From positions 1 through 64,000 of the forward strand of contig NZ_FZPH01000023.1 in assembly GCF_900188485.1 (NCBI RefSeq): a stretch of DNA of 64,000 nt. Reading direction: 5' to 3'. Both the position numbers and the translations under genes were made by a program. Below the pieces are notes generated by a model. That model worked only from the letters and a program-made list of their open reading frames with translations, made no database searches and had not been told where the DNA came from. Of the stretch, positions 1 to 13,465 are shown in pieces; position 1 is the stretch's first letter; the number at the start of each line of letters is the position of its first letter. Origin of the DNA: Asanoa hainanensis (GTDB lineage Bacteria > Actinomycetota > Actinomycetes > Mycobacteriales > Micromonosporaceae).

Positions 1-279
1 CGCGTCCGGATCGCCGAGGTGGCCGACCACGAGCTCACGCACGTCGTCGCGGACCCCGTCAACGTCGAACTCCGCCCGGCGCAGCAACCGCTGCATGCCG
101 TCCGGGCTCACCTCGCCGGCATGCTCGGCGATCGTCCAGCCGTTACGACGGTCCAACCCGGCAGCCAACCCGCACATATAACGCGCGGCCCGCGACCGCG
201 GCTCGACCCGACCGAACCGCGGCCCGATCCGCTCACAGAAACGATCAAGCTCCGTCAGCCACCGATCGACCACATCCAC
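1..279 (-). mobile_element. IS701-like transposase, 5' end only (runs off the window)
   Basis: The minus strand encodes about 93 residues beginning at GTG 279 (a second GTG lies at 273), continuing past base 1. The product starts VDVVDRWLTELDRFCERIGP and later has NGWTIAEHAGEVSPDGMQR and a VVGHLGDPD segment. This is the usual N-terminus of actinobacterial IS701/IS4-type DDE transposases, just ahead of the first catalytic Asp (VDDTGF region), which lies outside the window. Whether the element is intact cannot be judged. It sits head-to-head with the GH3 gene, so it may mark the left edge of the sugar-utilisation region. Confidence 0.75.
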
Positions 280-303
280 ACCAAAAACAACGCTCGACCA
301 GCG

Positions 304-331
304 GCAACGTCACTGACCAAAGTGCCGTTGC
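304..331. repeat. Inverted repeat near the transposase 5' end
   Basis: The arms GCAACGTCACT (304-314) and AGTGCCGTTGC (321-331) pair with one mismatch around a 6-base loop, 25 bases upstream of the transposase start. The position suits a subterminal repeat or a hairpin shielding the transposase from outside transcription. No target-site duplication can be established because the other end is missing. Confidence 0.4.
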
Positions 332-427
332 AGTATTAGGTGTGCGGTCGGGAACATCCATAAGACAGATTCTTTGAACCCGCGGGAATGTCGCACTGCA
401 ATCCGCGATGCGAGGAGGGCTGCTCTG

Positions 428-4307
<3,880 letters not shown>

Positions 4308-4318
<11 letters not shown>

Positions 4319-5156
4319 GCCGCCCACCTAGCCACTTGACCATTTCGGGGTCGCGGTAGTCGAAGAAGGCCGTCCGGCCGGTGTCCATAGCCGCGATGCG
4401 GGTCATCTCGTCGTCGGTGAGTGCGAAGTCGAAGACGTCGAGGTTCTCGGCCATCCGGTCGGGCCGCACGGACTTCGGGATGACGACGACGTCGCGCTGG
4501 ATGAGCCAGCGCAGGACGACCTGCGCGACCGACTTGCCGTACGCGGCGCCGATCTCGGTCAGGGTCGGGTTGGTGAACAGGTCGTTCTTGCCCTCGGCGA
4601 ACGGCCCCCAGGACTCGATCCGCACGCCATGCGCACGCATCAGGTCCTGGTCTTCGCGGCGCTGGAAGAACGGGTGCGTCTCGATCTGGTTGACCGCCGG
4701 GGTGATGTCGTTGTGGGTCATGAGGTCGACGAGGCGGTCGGGGTGGAAGTTGGACACCCCGATCGCCCTGGCCAGGCCCTCGCCGTACACCTTCTCCATC
4801 GCGTGCCAGGAGCTGTAGTAGTCACCGAGCGGTTGGTGGATGAGATACAGATCCAGGTAGTCCAGGCCGAGCCGGCGCAGCGACAGGTCGAACTCCCGCC
4901 GGGCAGTGTCCTCTCCGGTGTGCTGGATCCACATCTTGGTGGTCACGAACAGGTCGCCACGTGGGATGCCGCTGCTGGCGATCGCCCGCCCGACCGCCTC
5001 CTCGTTGCCGTAGGAGGCGGCGGTGTCGAGGGATCGGTAACCGGCCGCCAAGGCGTCGGAGACCACCTGCTCGGTCTGCTCCGCCGGGACCTGGAAGACA
5101 CCGAACCCCAGGATCGGCATCCGTACGCCATTGTTCAGAGTGATCAGTGCAGTCAC
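4308..5156 (-). CDS. Aldo/keto reductase, 2,5-diketogluconate reductase-like
   Basis: A 282-residue AKR5-type reductase. All four catalytic residues are visible: Asp and Tyr in [11 protein letters not shown], Lys in VTTKMW and His in [18 protein letters not shown] and [11 protein letters not shown] complete the cofactor site. It starts at GTG 5156 as the first gene of the leftward operon with the flavodoxin and the second reductase. It is divergent from the MmyB-type regulator at 5259 with only 102 bases between them, the usual arrangement in which such a regulator controls the reductase. Substrate unknown. Confidence 0.9.
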
Positions 5157-5258
5157 CTCTCAGAGGAAACGCCATCTTCGCCTGATCAGGCAGTGACGGC
5201 CTTCCCCGGTAATGCCAGACCCTCCCTGCGAGCGGGTCAGCGCCGTACGGTCGAAGAC

Positions 5259-6153
5259 ATGGACAACCGGGACGAGGTGCGGGACTTCCTCACCTCCCGC
5301 CGCGAACGCCTCACCCCGGAGCAGGCCGGGGTCCCGGTCTTCGGCGGCAAGCGGCGGGTCAAGGGGCTGCGCCGCGAAGAGGTCGCGATGCTCGCCGGGA
5401 TGAGCACCGACTACTACACCCGGCTGGAACGCGGCAACCTGACCGGTGTCTCCGTGCCGGTGCTCGACGGCCTGGCGCGGGCGCTGCAGCTGGACGAGGA
5501 AGAACGCACCTGTTCGACCTGGCGGACACAGCCAACGCCGCTCACGGCCCGACTCGCGAACCGCGGCGCCCGGGCAGCCGGACCGGCGTGCGTCCAGGCG
5601 TGCAGCGGATCCTCGACACGATCGGCTCCCCGGCGTACGCCCGCAACGGACGCATGGACATCCTGGCGACCAACCGCCTCGGCCGTGCCTTTTCGCTGAC
5701 GCGCACCGGGGAGCACGCGCCTTCAATCTCGCCCGGTACCTGTTCCTCGACCCTGGATCCCAAGAGTTCTACCGCGAGTGGCAGACCGTCGCGGCCGACT
5801 GCGTCGCAGCGTTGCGGACCGAGGCCGGCCGTAACCCGTACGACCGCGGTCTGAGCGACCTCGTCGGGGAGCTCAGCACCCGCAGCGACCAGTTCCGCAC
5901 CTGGTGGGCCACGCACAACGTCAAACTCCACTACACGGCCCGCAAGACGCTGCACCACGCGATCGCCGGCGACCTCGACCTCACCGGTGAAGCCCTTCAC
6001 CTCCCGGCAGACCCGGGGCTGACCATCATCACCTACACCTTCGAACCGGCCAGCCCGACCGAGCAGGCTGTCGCTTTCCTGGCGAGCTGGAGCGCTAGGG
6101 AAGCGGACGCCGCCGAGAGCCGCACGCCACCAGAGAGACGCACTGCCGGATAA
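5259..6153 (+). pseudogene. MmyB-type XRE regulator, disrupted by two frameshifts
   Basis: The start MDNRDEVRDFLTSRRERLTP opens an XRE helix-turn-helix (GLRREEVAMLAGMSTDYYTRLERG) typical of MmyB-like regulators. The protein continues only if the frame changes near 5507 (HLFDLADTANAAHGP, then VQRILDTIGSPAYARNGRMD) and again near 5700-5715 (FNLARYLFLDPGSQEFYREW), ending at 6153. Each change is equivalent to losing one base. The rejoined product of roughly 297 residues has the full family length. Either the gene is inactive, leaving the divergent reductase operon unregulated by it, or the assembly has two errors. Read uninterrupted, the first frame ends at 5699 with an unrelated tail. Confidence 0.75.
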
Positions 6154-6171
6154 CGGACCGGACCGCGACGA

Positions 6172-6200
6172 AGCCCGGCTCGTCACCGCCGAGCCGGGCT
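6172..6200. terminator. Hairpin between convergent genes
   Basis: A perfect 11-base stem, AGCCCGGCTCG (6172-6182) with CGAGCCGGGCT (6190-6200), and a 7-base loop. It sits between the end of the MmyB-type gene and the end of the GH78 gene, so it could stop transcription from both sides. Confidence 0.7.
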
Positions 6201-6231
6201 CGCGTTCATCGCCTTCGAGGAAACCTCTCCC

Positions 6232-8262
6232 CTACGGTGTCGAGCCGAACTCGAACGTGCCGGCACCCACCCGGTACACGTCGTAGCGCCCGCTACGCCG
6301 CAGGAACGTCGCGCCCGACGTAATCGCGGAACTGGTCGCCGTCGTGGCGTTGGCCAACGGCACCCAGACCTCTCCGCCGGTGCCGCTCGGCGAGACGACC
6401 TGCAGATGGAACTGACCAGTCGAGTCCTGAGCCCACCGGACGCTCAAGGATCCGCTCGGGGTGGGCACCTGGCCTTGCGCCCAGGTGACGTCGCCTGCTT
6501 GGGGCTTGACCTGCCAGGTCGTGTAGCCGGGATTCACCGCGGTCGCGCCGAGGACCGACTCGGTGAGGACCTGCGTCGGGCCGGCGCCCCACGCGTGGGC
6601 GAGGCTGTCGAAGCCGCGGCCCGGCAGGCCGTTGCTGTTGACGAACTCCCAGAACGTTCCCGTGTAGTAGCCGCTGTTCGGGTCCACCTGCAGACCCCAC
6701 AGCCGCCGCATGAGCTCGAGTCCGCCGGCGGTGTCCTCGCTGCCGAACCGGGCCATCAGCTCCCAGGTGTTGTTGAGCGGTTCGATGGTGTGGCCGTAGG
6801 GGTCGGCCATGCTGGGTGACGGCTGCGAGATGGGGCTGCCGTGCGCCTGCCAACCGTTGCGGAAGTAGGTCAGGATGCTCTGCACCCGGTCCGCCGGCGC
6901 GACGCCGAGGCGGATCGCGTTCATGTTCGCGTCCAGCGGGAACACGTTCGGCCGGGTGTTGGTGTGCTGGTAACGGCCGGCCGACGCGTTCCACAGGCGC
7001 GCGTTGATCGCGGTCCTGAGCGCCGCCGCCTTGTTTGTGTACTCGGTGACACGGGCGGCGGTGCCGACCCGGCTCTCCATCCAGATCATGTTCTGGAGCA
7101 ACTCGTAGTAGGCGAGGTTGTACTCGGTGACCTCGCCGTCCTGTCGGGTCTGCCAGTAGTCGTTGTCGTTAGTGACGACGAGGCCGTTCGCGTTGACCCG
7201 GGTGGCGTGGTAGGAGGCGGCGGACTCGAGCCTGGACCGCAAGCCGTTGATGTAGGCGGTGTCATTGCTGTAGCGGTAGTACTGGATGGCGAGGATCGCC
7301 GAGTACGCGGAGTAGGTGACCGCATAGTCGAACGCGCCGCAGCCGCGGAAGCCGACCGCGCTGGTCAGCCGCCCGTTGGACGCCTGCAGGTTGGTGATGC
7401 TGTTGATCGATCCCTTGATGTACGGGACTCCGTTGGTGCCGATCGACAGCATCATCACCGGGTTGGTGATCATGAGGTCGCCGGACCAGATGGCCCGGTC
7501 CCGCTTGGCGCCGTCGAAGATGACCGGCACGGTGAAACACGATGCGACGCCGGCGGGGACCATGTCCATCTGCGCGGTGTAGGCGCCGGCGTACCAGATC
7601 CTGTTGAGCTGGTTGTCGCTGGACATGAACCAGCCCTGGTAGCGGTCAGGTCCGGCCCGGTAGGCCCGGAAGTTGACGCCGGCGGCAGTGAGCGTGACCG
7701 AGCCGGCCGTCGTGAGCTCGATCGCCGCGAACCGGAACCCACCACGCAGGGCACCGGTGTACGTGCGTGCGCCGTTGACCGAGAAGTTGATCTGCGAGCC
7801 GTTGTCGTTGACGTACGCGCCGCTCGAGTTCGTGAGGAACGGCAGGGCCTCACTGGTCGAGATGCGCACGTTCTGCGTGGACGACGAGACGCTGGAGACG
7901 GTGATGTACGGCGTGCCGCCGACCACCTTGCCGAAGTCGAGGACCACCACGGCGGAGCGGCCCCCGGACGACGGTCGCGTCAGCACGGTGGAGCCGGTGC
8001 TCTGGCCGGTCAGCGCCGTTGCGTTGGTGACGGTTCCCGCGGTCCGGGTGATGGCGACGGCGCGCACGTTGTCGCTGGTCGGGCCCGGCACGAGGCTCTG
8101 CCAGTTGGGGTTGGCCGGCCAGGTCGGCAGTGCGGCCGCGGCGGGTGCTGCGGCGGTGATGACCGCTGCGGCGGTCGCGACGAGGGTCACGGCGCCGGTG
8201 AGGGCCGCGACGATGATTCTGCGGCGCCGTCCGCGGCTCGGTCGGACGCTGAGTTCCTGCAC
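6232..8262 (-). CDS. Secreted GH78 alpha-L-rhamnosidase
   Basis: A 676-residue enzyme of glycoside hydrolase family 78, expected to release terminal alpha-L-rhamnose. The N-terminus has an Arg-rich head, a long hydrophobic stretch and an AAPAAAALP cleavage region, so it is secreted. The six-hairpin catalytic barrel carries FDGAKRDRAIWSGD (acid region), YWQTRQDGEVTEYN and TGTFWEF (base region); a beta-sandwich closes the protein. GTG 8262 follows AGGAGG closely. The gene is monocistronic, with a perfect LacI-type palindrome about 38 bases upstream of the start. It is a compact paralogue of the 1295-residue enzyme at 30981-34868 and shares the opening LPTWP..NWQ.LVPGP. Confidence 0.9.
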   Translation of the reverse strand: MQELSVRPSRGRRRRIIVAALTGAVTLVATAAAVITAAAPAAAALPTWPANPNWQSLVPGPTSDNVRAVAITRTAGTVTNATALTGQSTGSTVLTRPSSGGRSAVVVLDFGKVVGGTPYITVSSVSSSTQNVRISTSEALPFLTNSSGAYVNDNGSQINFSVNGARTYTGALRGGFRFAAIELTTAGSVTLTAAGVNFRAYRAGPDRYQGWFMSSDNQLNRIWYAGAYTAQMDMVPAGVASCFTVPVIFDGAKRDRAIWSGDLMITNPVMMLSIGTNGVPYIKGSINSITNLQASNGRLTSAVGFRGCGAFDYAVTYSAYSAILAIQYYRYSNDTAYINGLRSRLESAASYHATRVNANGLVVTNDNDYWQTRQDGEVTEYNLAYYELLQNMIWMESRVGTAARVTEYTNKAAALRTAINARLWNASAGRYQHTNTRPNVFPLDANMNAIRLGVAPADRVQSILTYFRNGWQAHGSPISQPSPSMADPYGHTIEPLNNTWELMARFGSEDTAGGLELMRRLWGLQVDPNSGYYTGTFWEFVNSNGLPGRGFDSLAHAWGAGPTQVLTESVLGATAVNPGYTTWQVKPQAGDVTWAQGQVPTPSGSLSVRWAQDSTGQFHLQVVSPSGTGGEVWVPLANATTATSSAITSGATFLRRSGRYDVYRVGAGTFEFGSTP

Positions 8263-8299
8263 GGATCCTCCTAGGGTCCGCGTCCGCGACCCACCATCA

Positions 8300-8311
8300 T
8301 GAAACGTTTCA
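8300..8311. promoter_or_regulatory. LacI-family operator, TGAAACGTTTCA
   Basis: A perfect 12-base palindrome in the leader of the GH78 gene at 6232-8262. The central CG flanked by AA/TT is typical of LacI-family operators. The remaining bases of 8312-8525 hold no gene. A sequence similar to the upstream element described at 34989 lies at 8459-8472. Confidence 0.8.
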
Positions 8312-8525
8312 TTGACGGTGCCTACACGGACGCACAGGTGGGTGGGGTGGGGATGAGAGGCGTCCGTTCGAGCGGCAGGGAAACCGGATGGAAACGCCGG
8401 CGGAACGTCTCTGTGTTGACAGAGTCGGTTGTCGATGTTGCTTAGTCAATACCGGCGTCCGCATCAGGCCACACCGATGTGGACAGAATCGTCCTTAGTG
8501 GATCAGGGTTTGCCGAGTGGACGGT

Positions 8526-9974
8526 TCAGCGAGTCGTGCGCACGCGTAGCCGCGCGTCGGCGGAACGCGCGGCCGCCGTGTCGACCGGTTCGAAGCGGCG
8601 GAGCTCCTGAGTGGCCCGCAGCAAGGCCCGCATACCGAACAGGTCGCGGTCGACGGCGCCGAGAGCGCGGGCCTGGACCAACGCGTTGCCAAGGGCGCCC
8701 GCCTCGATCGGTCCTGCTTCGACCGGCAGTTCGCACGCGTCGGCGGTGAGCTGGCACAGCAGCGCGTTGCGGGCGCCGCCGCCGACGAGGTGGATGACGT
8801 CGACGTCGCGGCCGCTGAGCCGCACGGCGTCCCGGACGGCGCGCCGGTGCGCCAGTGCGAGGCTGTCCAGGATGCAGCGGGTGATGGCCGGCGGGTCGAC
8901 CGGCACGGGTTCGCCGGTGCGGCGGCACACGTCGGCGATGCGCGCCGGCATGTCGCCCGGCGGCAGGAACGTCGGGTCGTCGGGGTCGACGACGGAGAAG
9001 AACGCCGGCAGGCGGGCGGCATCGCGCAGCAGGTCGGTCAGCGTCACGTTCATGCCCTGCGACCGCCAGGTCCGCACTGATTCCTGGAGCATCCACAGGC
9101 CCATGACGTTGCGCAGGTAGCGCACGGTGCCGTCGACGCCGGCCTCGTTGCTGAAGTTCGCGAGCCGGCTGTCCTCGGTCAGGACGGGCTGGTCGAGCTC
9201 GACGCCCACCAGCGACCAGGTGCCGCAGGAGACGTAGGCGAACCGGTCACCGCGGGCGGGCACACCCGCCACCGCGGAGGCGGTGTCGTGGGAGCCGACC
9301 GCGGTGACGCGCACGCCGTCCGCGACACCGACGTCGGGAAGGACCGGTCCAAGGTCGTCTCCCGGGCGGCATAGCTCTGGCAGGAGTGTGGCAGGGATTC
9401 CCAACCGGCCGACCAGGTCCAGGGACCAGTCGCCGGTGCGGGCGTCCAGCAGCTGGGTGGTCGAGGCGTTCGTCACCTCGGACGCGGCGCGCCCGGTCAG
9501 CCAGTAGGCGATCAGGTCGGGAATCATCAGCAGGCGAGCGGCGGCGGCGAGCTGTGCGCTGCCGGAGGCCGCGACAAGCTGGTAGATGGTGTTGAACGGC
9601 AGGAACTGGATGCCGGTCGTCGAGTAAAGCTGCGCAGGTGTCACCTCCGCGGCGACCTTCGCCATGATCCCTTCGGTGCGGTTGTCGCGGTAGTGCACGG
9701 GGTTGCCGAGCAGGCGGCCGTCAGCGTCGAGCAGCCCGTAGTCGACGGCCCAGGAGTCGATGCCCACCGACGCGACCGGGCCGGCGGCACGCAGACCCTG
9801 GAGCACGCCGTCGTACAGGCGCAGGATGTCCCAGTGCAAGGTGCCGGCGACCCGGACCGGCACGTTCTCGAAGCGGGCAACCTCGGTCAGGTCGAGCCGG
9901 TCCCGCTCGACGCGGGCGACCATCACCCGCCCGTTGGAGGCACCGAGGTCGACCGCTGCTACCGCTGTGCTCAC
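8526..9974 (-). CDS. rhaB: Rhamnulokinase
   Basis: A 482-residue FGGY-family sugar kinase that phosphorylates L-rhamnulose to L-rhamnulose 1-phosphate. The N-terminal phosphate loop reads DLGASNGRVMVA. GIDSWAVDYGLLD, HYRDNRTEG and IQFLPFNTIYQL are characteristic of rhamnulokinases rather than other FGGY kinases, and SHDTASAVAGVP with CGTWSLVG form the catalytic region. The start is GTG 9974, with GAGGAC upstream; it overlaps the stop of the small HTH gene in a GTGA, so the two are translationally coupled. It is the last gene of the rhamnose operon. Confidence 0.95.
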   Translation of the reverse strand: MSTAVAAVDLGASNGRVMVARVERDRLDLTEVARFENVPVRVAGTLHWDILRLYDGVLQGLRAAGPVASVGIDSWAVDYGLLDADGRLLGNPVHYRDNRTEGIMAKVAAEVTPAQLYSTTGIQFLPFNTIYQLVAASGSAQLAAAARLLMIPDLIAYWLTGRAASEVTNASTTQLLDARTGDWSLDLVGRLGIPATLLPELCRPGDDLGPVLPDVGVADGVRVTAVGSHDTASAVAGVPARGDRFAYVSCGTWSLVGVELDQPVLTEDSRLANFSNEAGVDGTVRYLRNVMGLWMLQESVRTWRSQGMNVTLTDLLRDAARLPAFFSVVDPDDPTFLPPGDMPARIADVCRRTGEPVPVDPPAITRCILDSLALAHRRAVRDAVRLSGRDVDVIHLVGGGARNALLCQLTADACELPVEAGPIEAGALGNALVQARALGAVDRDLFGMRALLRATQELRRFEPVDTAAARSADARLRVRTTR

Positions 9975-10198
9975 AAAAGTCCTCGCTGTGCGGCCCACAC
10001 CGCGGCGGCGATGGGCGCGGAGACGTTGAGCCGTTGGCAGATGGCCCGGCTTCGACGCCGCACCGTGCGCCCGGAGACCCCCAGGCGCACGGCGACGGTG
10101 TCGATCGGCAGCCCCTGCGCGAGCAGCCGCAACACGGCGAGAGCGTCCTCGTCGAGGACCGGCGGATCCACCTTCGGGGTCGCGTCCACGAGAATCAT
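9971..10198 (-). CDS. Small HTH protein inside the rhamnose operon
   Basis: A 75-residue protein consisting almost only of a LuxR/sigma-4-type helix-turn-helix: ALAVLRLLAQGLPIDTVAVRLGVSGRTVRRRSRAICQRLNV, followed by APIAAAVWAAQRGLL. It has no sensor or receiver domain. It lies between the aldolase-dehydrogenase (18 bases upstream) and rhaB (GTGA overlap), so it is co-expressed with rhamnose catabolism. Such a stand-alone output domain could act as a local regulator or partner of another protein. Its function is not known; the assignment rests on the HTH pattern and tight operon spacing. Confidence 0.7.
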   Translation of the reverse strand: MILVDATPKVDPPVLDEDALAVLRLLAQGLPIDTVAVRLGVSGRTVRRRSRAICQRLNVSAPIAAAVWAAQRGLL

Positions 10199-10216
10199 TC
10201 CTTTCCCGCGTTCTGC

Positions 10217-12247
10217 CTACCGCAGGAATGCGGCGGGGACGCCGGCGTCGACGGGGATGTGCAGGCCGGTGGTGTGGGACAGGTCGCCGGCGGTCAACGC
10301 GAAGACGGCGTTGGCGACGTGTTCCGGGAGGACCTCGCGTTTGAGCAGGGTGCGTTGGGCGTAGTAGGCGCCGAGCTCCTCTTCGGGGACGCCGTAGACG
10401 GCGGCGCGCTTGGCTCCCCAGCCGCCGGCGAAGATGCCGGAGCCGCGTACGACGCCGTCGGGGTTGATGCCGTTGACCCGGATGCCGTGGCCGCCGAGCT
10501 CGGCGGCCAGGAGGCGCACCTGGTGCGCCTGGTCGGCCTTGGCCGCGCCGTAGGCGACGTTGTTCGGGCCGGCGAACACCGAGTTCTTGGAGGAGATGTA
10601 GACGACGTCGCCGCCCATGCCCTGTTCGACCAGGATGCGGGCGGCCTCGCGGGCCACCAGGAACGAGCCGCGGGCCATCACACCGTGTTGCAGGTCCCAG
10701 TCGCCGTCGGTGGTCTCCAGCAACGGCTTGGAGATCGACAGGCCGGCGTTGTTGACGACCAGGTCCACACCGCCGAACGCCAGCGACGCGCAGCGCAGCG
10801 CCGCGACGACCGCACCCGTATCGGTCACGTCCGCGGTAACCGCCACGGCAACATCCGTCGAACCGATCTCCGCTGCCACGGTTGCCGCAGCGGCAGAGTC
10901 GCGGTCGGCCACCACCACGCAGGCGCCCTCGGCGGCCAACCGGTGCGCGATGGCGCGGCCGATGCCGGAGCCGCCGCCGGTGACGAACGCGACCCGGGTC
11001 GCCAGAGGCTTCGGCTTCGGCATCCGCTGGAGCTTGGCTTCCTCCAGAGCCCAGTACTCGATGCGGAACTTCTCCGCCTCGTCGATGGGCGCGTAGCGGG
11101 AGACCGCCTCCGCGCCGCGCATCACGTTGATCGCGTTGACGTAGAACTCGCCGGCGACCCGGGCGGTCTGCTTGTTGGCGCCGAACGAGAACATCCCGAC
11201 ACCGGGCACCAGGACGACGGCCGGATCGGCGCCGCGCATCGCCGGTGAGTCGGGGCTCGCGTGCCGCTCGTAGTAGGCGCGGTAGTCCTCCCGGTACGCC
11301 GCGTGGAGTTCCTTGAGACGGGCGACGACCGCCTCCAACGGCGCGGTCGGAGGCAGGTCCAGAACCAGTGGGCGGACCTTGGTGCGCAGGAAGTGGTCCG
11401 GGCACGAGGTGCCCAGCGCGGCCAGTCGCGGATGTTCGGCACGGGCGAGGAAGTCCAGCACCACGTCCGTGTCGGTGAAGTGACCGACCATCGCACGGTC
11501 GGTGGACGCCAAACCCCGGATCACCGGGGCCAGGGCGGCCGCCCGTTCGCGCCGCTCCTGTCGTGCGGGCGGCGCGTAGCCCGCGATGGTCGGACCGAAC
11601 GGTTCTGGGCGGCCATGTTCGGCCAGGTATGCCGCTGCCGCCTCGATGATCTCCAGCGAGTTGGTCTCGCACTCGTCGCTGGTCGCGCCCCAGGCGGTGA
11701 CGCCGTGGCCGCCCAGGATCACCCCGATCGCGGCTGGGTTCGTCCGCTTGACCGCCGCGATGTCCAGACCCAGCTGGAACCCGGGCCGGCGCCACGGCAC
11801 CCACACCACCCGGTCGCCGAAGATCTCCTTGGTCAGCGCCGGCCCGTCCGCCGCGGTCGCGAGCGCGATCCCGGAGTCGGGGTGCAGGTGGTCGACGTGC
11901 GCGGCGTCGACCAGGCCGTGCATCGCGGTGTCGATCGACGGCGCCGCCCCGCCCCGCCCGTGCAGGCAGTAGTCGAACGCGGCGACCATCTCGTCCTCCC
12001 GCTCGACGCCCGGATAGACGTCGGCCAGGGCCCGCAGCCGGTCCAGCCGCAGCACGGCCAGCCCTGGCGCGGTCAGGGTGCCGAGGTCTCCGCCGGAACC
12101 CTTGACCCACAACAGCTCCACGTCGCCGCCGGTCACCGGATCGGTGTCGACGCCCTTCGCGGACGTGTTCCCACCCGCGTAGTTCGTGTTACGCGGATCG
12201 GATCCCAGCCGGTTCGACCGGTCGATCAGTTCTTCCACGATGGACAT
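10217..12247 (-). CDS. Bifunctional rhamnulose-1-phosphate aldolase / short-chain dehydrogenase
   Basis: A 676-residue fusion. The first part (about 1-400) is a class II aldolase with metal-binding His residues in HVDHLHPDSG and GGHGVTAWG; it would split rhamnulose 1-phosphate into dihydroxyacetone phosphate and L-lactaldehyde. The second part (about 415-676) is an SDR with TGGGSGIGRAIA and the catalytic YGAAK, which would oxidise lactaldehyde to lactate. Such fusions are known as RhaEW/RhaD-type proteins in Bacillus and actinomycetes. ATG 12247 is preferred because GGGGAG sits 7 bases ahead; ATG 12262 overlaps rhaI more deeply. It is tightly linked to rhaI, which ends at 12250. Confidence 0.93.
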   Translation of the reverse strand: MSIVEELIDRSNRLGSDPRNTNYAGGNTSAKGVDTDPVTGGDVELLWVKGSGGDLGTLTAPGLAVLRLDRLRALADVYPGVEREDEMVAAFDYCLHGRGGAAPSIDTAMHGLVDAAHVDHLHPDSGIALATAADGPALTKEIFGDRVVWVPWRRPGFQLGLDIAAVKRTNPAAIGVILGGHGVTAWGATSDECETNSLEIIEAAAAYLAEHGRPEPFGPTIAGYAPPARQERRERAAALAPVIRGLASTDRAMVGHFTDTDVVLDFLARAEHPRLAALGTSCPDHFLRTKVRPLVLDLPPTAPLEAVVARLKELHAAYREDYRAYYERHASPDSPAMRGADPAVVLVPGVGMFSFGANKQTARVAGEFYVNAINVMRGAEAVSRYAPIDEAEKFRIEYWALEEAKLQRMPKPKPLATRVAFVTGGGSGIGRAIAHRLAAEGACVVVADRDSAAAATVAAEIGSTDVAVAVTADVTDTGAVVAALRCASLAFGGVDLVVNNAGLSISKPLLETTDGDWDLQHGVMARGSFLVAREAARILVEQGMGGDVVYISSKNSVFAGPNNVAYGAAKADQAHQVRLLAAELGGHGIRVNGINPDGVVRGSGIFAGGWGAKRAAVYGVPEEELGAYYAQRTLLKREVLPEHVANAVFALTAGDLSHTTGLHIPVDAGVPAAFLR

Positions 12248-12249
12248 GC

Positions 12250-13431
12250 TCAGGCTCCCCATCCGGCGGCGTTGCCACCCACCCGCGAAGACGTCACCGT
12301 CTCGAGGTAGCCGGACTGTTTGTAGGCGGCGATCGGATCCGGCTCCAGACCCATCTCGCCGCGCAGGTCACGCAACAGCGGCCGGACATCGGTCTGGTAC
12401 GCGTCCATCAGCACCTCGTTGGCAGCGAGCACATCACCGTCGCGCTGGGCGGAGGCGAGCGCGGAGGCGTCGACCAACAGCGCCTTGGCGGTGGCCTCCT
12501 GCACGTTCATCACCGAGCGGATCACCGCCTGGATCTTCGGTTCGATGTTGTGGCACTGGTCGAGCATGAACGCGATCCCCGCCTCGGCCCGCAGCGCATC
12601 CGCCGACACGATCTCGCACATGATCCGGAAGAGCTGGAACGGGTCGGCCGCGCCGACCATCAGGTCGTCGTCGGCGTAGAAACGGGAGTTGAAGTCAAAC
12701 CCGCCGAGCTTGCCGGCCCGCAGCAGGACCGCGACGATGAACTCGATGTTCGTACCCGGTGCGTGGTGCCCGGTATCGATGACCACCTGGGCCTTGCCGC
12801 CCAGCGCTAGGCAGTGCGCGAACGCGGTGCCCCAGTCGGGAACATCCATTGTGTAGAACGCCGGCTCGAAAAGCTTGTACTCCAGCAGGATCCGCTGATC
12901 CTCACCCAGGCGCCGGTACACCGCCGAGAGCGCCTCCGCGAGCCGGTCCTGCCGTGCCCGAATGCTGTCCTGTCCCGGATAGTTGGTGCCGTCCGAGAAC
13001 CACAGCTTGAGGTCCCGCGACCCGGTGGCGTCCATGATGTCCACACACTCGAAAAGATGGGCCAACGCCTTGGCCCGCACCTGCGGATCCGGGTTGGTCA
13101 CCGAGCCGAGCTTGTAGTCGTCGTCCTGGAACACGTTGGCGTTGATCGCACCCAGACCAACGCCGCGCTCCTTGGCATACGCGGCCAGATCCGCGTAGTC
13201 CTCGACCTTGTCCCACGGGATATGCAACGCCACCGTCGGAGCCACCCCCGTGAACCGGTGCACGGTCGCCGCGTCGGCGATCTTCTCGTACGGGTTGCGG
13301 GGCACGCCCGCCTGAGCGAACACCTTGAACCGCGTCCCGGAGTTTCCGAACGCCCATGACGCGGTCTCGATCCGCTGATCGCGCAAGGCCGCCAGCACGC
13401 GGCTTCGGGTGGACGGGTCAATGTCGGTCAT
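12250..13431 (-). CDS. rhaI: L-rhamnose isomerase (Pseudomonas-type)
   Basis: A 393-residue TIM-barrel isomerase converting L-rhamnose to L-rhamnulose. TASWAFGNSGTRFKVF at the N-terminus and the metal/substrate regions LKLWFSDGTNYPGQD, LLEYKLFEPAFYTMD, VIDTGHHAPGTNIEF and GGFDFNSRFYADDDLMVGA are those of the P. stutzeri-type enzyme, not E. coli RhaA. The start ATG 13431 has GGAGAG five bases upstream. It is the first catabolic gene of the operon, following the transporter genes after a hairpin-containing gap of 97 bases. Confidence 0.94.
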   Translation of the reverse strand: MTDIDPSTRSRVLAALRDQRIETASWAFGNSGTRFKVFAQAGVPRNPYEKIADAATVHRFTGVAPTVALHIPWDKVEDYADLAAYAKERGVGLGAINANVFQDDDYKLGSVTNPDPQVRAKALAHLFECVDIMDATGSRDLKLWFSDGTNYPGQDSIRARQDRLAEALSAVYRRLGEDQRILLEYKLFEPAFYTMDVPDWGTAFAHCLALGGKAQVVIDTGHHAPGTNIEFIVAVLLRAGKLGGFDFNSRFYADDDLMVGAADPFQLFRIMCEIVSADALRAEAGIAFMLDQCHNIEPKIQAVIRSVMNVQEATAKALLVDASALASAQRDGDVLAANEVLMDAYQTDVRPLLRDLRGEMGLEPDPIAAYKQSGYLETVTSSRVGGNAAGWGA

Positions 13432-13465
13432 TCGTGCTCTCCAGAAATAGCGGTGACGAGGTGAT

